Positions 62,460 to 64,000 of a stretch of DNA of 64,000 bases are shown here, piece after piece. The DNA comes from Amycolatopsis suaedae (GTDB lineage Bacteria > Actinomycetota > Actinomycetes > Mycobacteriales > Pseudonocardiaceae). Under the pieces are notes generated by a model that was not told the DNA's origin, did no database searches, and saw only the letters and a program-made list of their open reading frames with translations. The position numbers and the translations under genes are program-made. Numbering within the stretch: the first letter of the stretch is position 1; every line of letters begins with the position of its first letter. The stretch covers positions 248,001-312,000 of the forward strand of contig NZ_SFCC01000007.1 in assembly GCF_004214935.1 (NCBI RefSeq), read 5' to 3'.

Positions 62460-64000
62460 CGCGTCAGCAGTCCCCGGTCGTAGGCGATGGCGACGGCCTC
62501 GGCGCGCCGGCTCGCGCCGAGCTTCGCCATCGCCCGCGACAGGTGCACGCTCACCGTCTTCTCGCTGATGAACAGCTCCGCGCCGACCTGGCGGTTGGTG
62601 CGGCCCTGCGCCACCCGCTCCAGCACCGCCCGCTCCCGGTCGGTCAGCGGGTCGACCACGTCACGCTTGACCGTCGCGACCCCCGGCAGCGCCACCTTCG
62701 CCCGGCCGGCCAGCTCCCGCACGGCCTCGGCCAGCGGCCGGGCGCCGAGCTTGGTCGCCAGCTCGTGGACGTCGGCCAGCTCCGCGGCCGCAGCCTCGGC
62801 GTCATCGGCCGCCAGCAGCGCCTCGGCGTAACGCCAGCGGCACACCGCCTGCTCGTACCGGGCGCCGTAGCCGAACTCCGCGACGGCGGTCTTCCACAAC
62901 TCCGGGTCCGGCGTCCCACCCAGCCTGCTCGCCTCGGCCCTGGCCCTGGCCAGCCACGCCCGCCCCTCGGGGCCCAGCGTCCCGCTGCGTGGCTTGCCGA
63001 CCCGGGCCGCGTGCTCGACGCGTTCCCGCAGCGCCTCACCCGCCCGCACCGCCTCCGCGGCGGCGTCGCCCGCACCGCGCAGCCGGGCCTCCTCCGCCTG
63101 ACCGGCACGGCCGGCGATGGCGTGTGCGGTGATCCGCAGGGTGGCCAGCCGCATGACGTCGTCGTACTCCTCGAGCCAGCCGAGGGTCTCCTCGGTCCGC
63201 CGCACGGCCTCCGCCCAGTCGCGGCGCCAGCACGCCAGCTCGACGGCGATCGCCCCGGCCGCCACCGCGATGGCCGCGTCGGAGCGCCACAGCGGGCGCA
63301 GCCCGGTGAGCAGGCGGTCGACCTCGGCGAAGTCGCCGCGGGCCAGCGCGATGTACACCCAGGACGCGATCGCCCGGGACGCAGCGGAGCTGGACACCCC
63401 CAGGTGCGGACGTTTCCCCGCCTCCCAGGCGGGCCAGTCGCCGGTGAGGTAACGCAGGTACAGCCTGCGAGCCCGGGCCTCGATGCCGTAACCGCTCCAC
63501 ACCAGGCCGTTGGCCGCGGCGGCGTCGACGCACTCGGTGTACGCGCGCAGGGCGGCGGGCAGGTCGGCCTCGTCGTCGTAGCTCAGCGCCAGGAAGTACA
63601 GCGCACGCAGCTCGACGTTGACCGATCCGGCCTGCTGCGCCTTGCGCCGCGCCTCGCGCAGCCGCTCCCGCGCCGTTTCCCGGTCGCCCTCGAACTCGGC
63701 GAGGATGCCCAGCGTGATGAGCCCGTCGGCTTCCGCGCCCAGCGTGTCGGACGCACGGGCGTCGGCGACCGCCTGGCGGGCCGACTCCAGCGACTCGGCG
63801 CTACGGTGCAGCCCGCGCATGATCCGCGCGCGGGTTCCCAGCACCCAGGCCCTGGTCCTGGACGCGGGCAGGTGCTCGACCAGTTCCCACGCCCGGCCGA
63901 TCGAGGCAACCGACTCGTCCCAGGTGCTGTCCATCGCCATCTGCGACTCGGCGAGCCTGCGCCAGATGGTGGCCGCCCGCTCGGCCGGCACCGTGTCGTC
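62456..64000 (-). CDS. LuxR-type regulator with helical repeat region, cut by the window edge
   Basis: About 514 residues are visible, and the frame is still open at 64000, so the N-terminus, probably an ATPase domain as in large LuxR (LAL/MalT-like) regulators, is missing. The body is an Ala- and Arg-rich helical (TPR-like) superhelix. The C-terminal helix-turn-helix is DRERAVLERVAQGRTNRQVG followed by AELFISEKTVSVHLSRAMAK. The regulatory target is unknown. It is convergent with gabD2. Confidence 0.8.
   Translation of the reverse strand, partial: DDTVPAERAATIWRRLAESQMAMDSTWDESVASIGRAWELVEHLPASRTRAWVLGTRARIMRGLHRSAESLESARQAVADARASDTLGAEADGLITLGILAEFEGDRETARERLREARRKAQQAGSVNVELRALYFLALSYDDEADLPAALRAYTECVDAAAANGLVWSGYGIEARARRLYLRYLTGDWPAWEAGKRPHLGVSSSAASRAIASWVYIALARGDFAEVDRLLTGLRPLWRSDAAIAVAAGAIAVELACWRRDWAEAVRRTEETLGWLEEYDDVMRLATLRITAHAIAGRAGQAEEARLRGAGDAAAEAVRAGEALRERVEHAARVGKPRSGTLGPEGRAWLARARAEASRLGGTPDPELWKTAVAEFGYGARYEQAVCRWRYAEALLAADDAEAAAAELADVHELATKLGARPLAEAVRELAGRAKVALPGVATVKRDVVDPLTDRERAVLERVAQGRTNRQVGAELFISEKTVSVHLSRAMAKLGASRRAEAVAIAYDRGLLTR

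Overview
This is a high-GC actinobacterial chromosome segment. Gene content, gene order (close to the M. tuberculosis Rv3537-Rv3574 and Rv3549-Rv3564 blocks) and the extra polyamine, conservon and IcmF genes point to a Pseudonocardiales soil actinomycete, probably Amycolatopsis-like. That placement is inference; no rRNA or marker gene is present.

Positions 1 to about 38,000 form a steroid (cholesterol-type) catabolism island. Bases 1-14,500 hold the KstR2 regulon for the last two steroid rings (HIP-CoA pathway): echA20-ipdA-ipdB-ipdC plus an alpha/beta hydrolase on the + strand, fadE30-ipdF-kstR2-fadA6 plus an acetyltransferase on the - strand, and fadD3-crotonase-fadE31-fadE32-fadE33 on the + strand. 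A perfect KstR2 operator lies between fadE30 and fadD3, and an imperfect one precedes echA20. Bases 16,800-26,900 hold rings A/B: hsaA-hsaD-hsaC-hsaB with a KstD-like flavoprotein upstream (-), and kstD-kshA-small Cys protein-kshB-chsH3 (+), with KstR boxes. Bases 27,600-32,300 hold the side-chain operon fadE28-fadE29-chsH2-chsH1-ltp2 with a perfect KstR box. Bases 32,300-37,800 hold a wax-ester-synthase-type acyltransferase, an esterase, fadE34 and the regulator kstR with two KstR boxes. Most genes in these operons are coupled by ATGA/GTGA stop-start overlaps.

Bases 37,800-43,100 hold an F420-dependent oxidoreductase, a DUF4383 membrane protein and the fused B12 mutase icmF. Bases 43,900-48,900 hold a conservon (cvnA-B-C-D) signalling operon. 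Bases 49,700-51,700 hold a DUF485/acetate symporter pair. Bases 51,700-54,060 hold a two-gene polyamine locus: a single protein joining an ornithine-decarboxylase-like enzyme to an S-adenosylmethionine decarboxylase, overlapped by a divergent aminopropyltransferase. This is the least ordinary coding locus in the window. Small membrane proteins and a lytic transglycosylase follow. Bases 57,100-60,200 hold an alpha-methylacyl-CoA racemase/acyl-CoA dehydrogenase pair with a divergent TetR regulator. The window ends with a membrane protein, succinate-semialdehyde dehydrogenase and a LuxR-type regulator cut by the edge.

The longer intergenic regions (4.35-4.96, 26.9-27.6, 43.1-43.9 kb and smaller gaps) carry several families of repeats and hairpins. 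One is a roughly 118-bp element present three times, whose inner stem changes by compensatory substitutions. No tRNA, rRNA, CRISPR array, transposase or prophage gene was seen.
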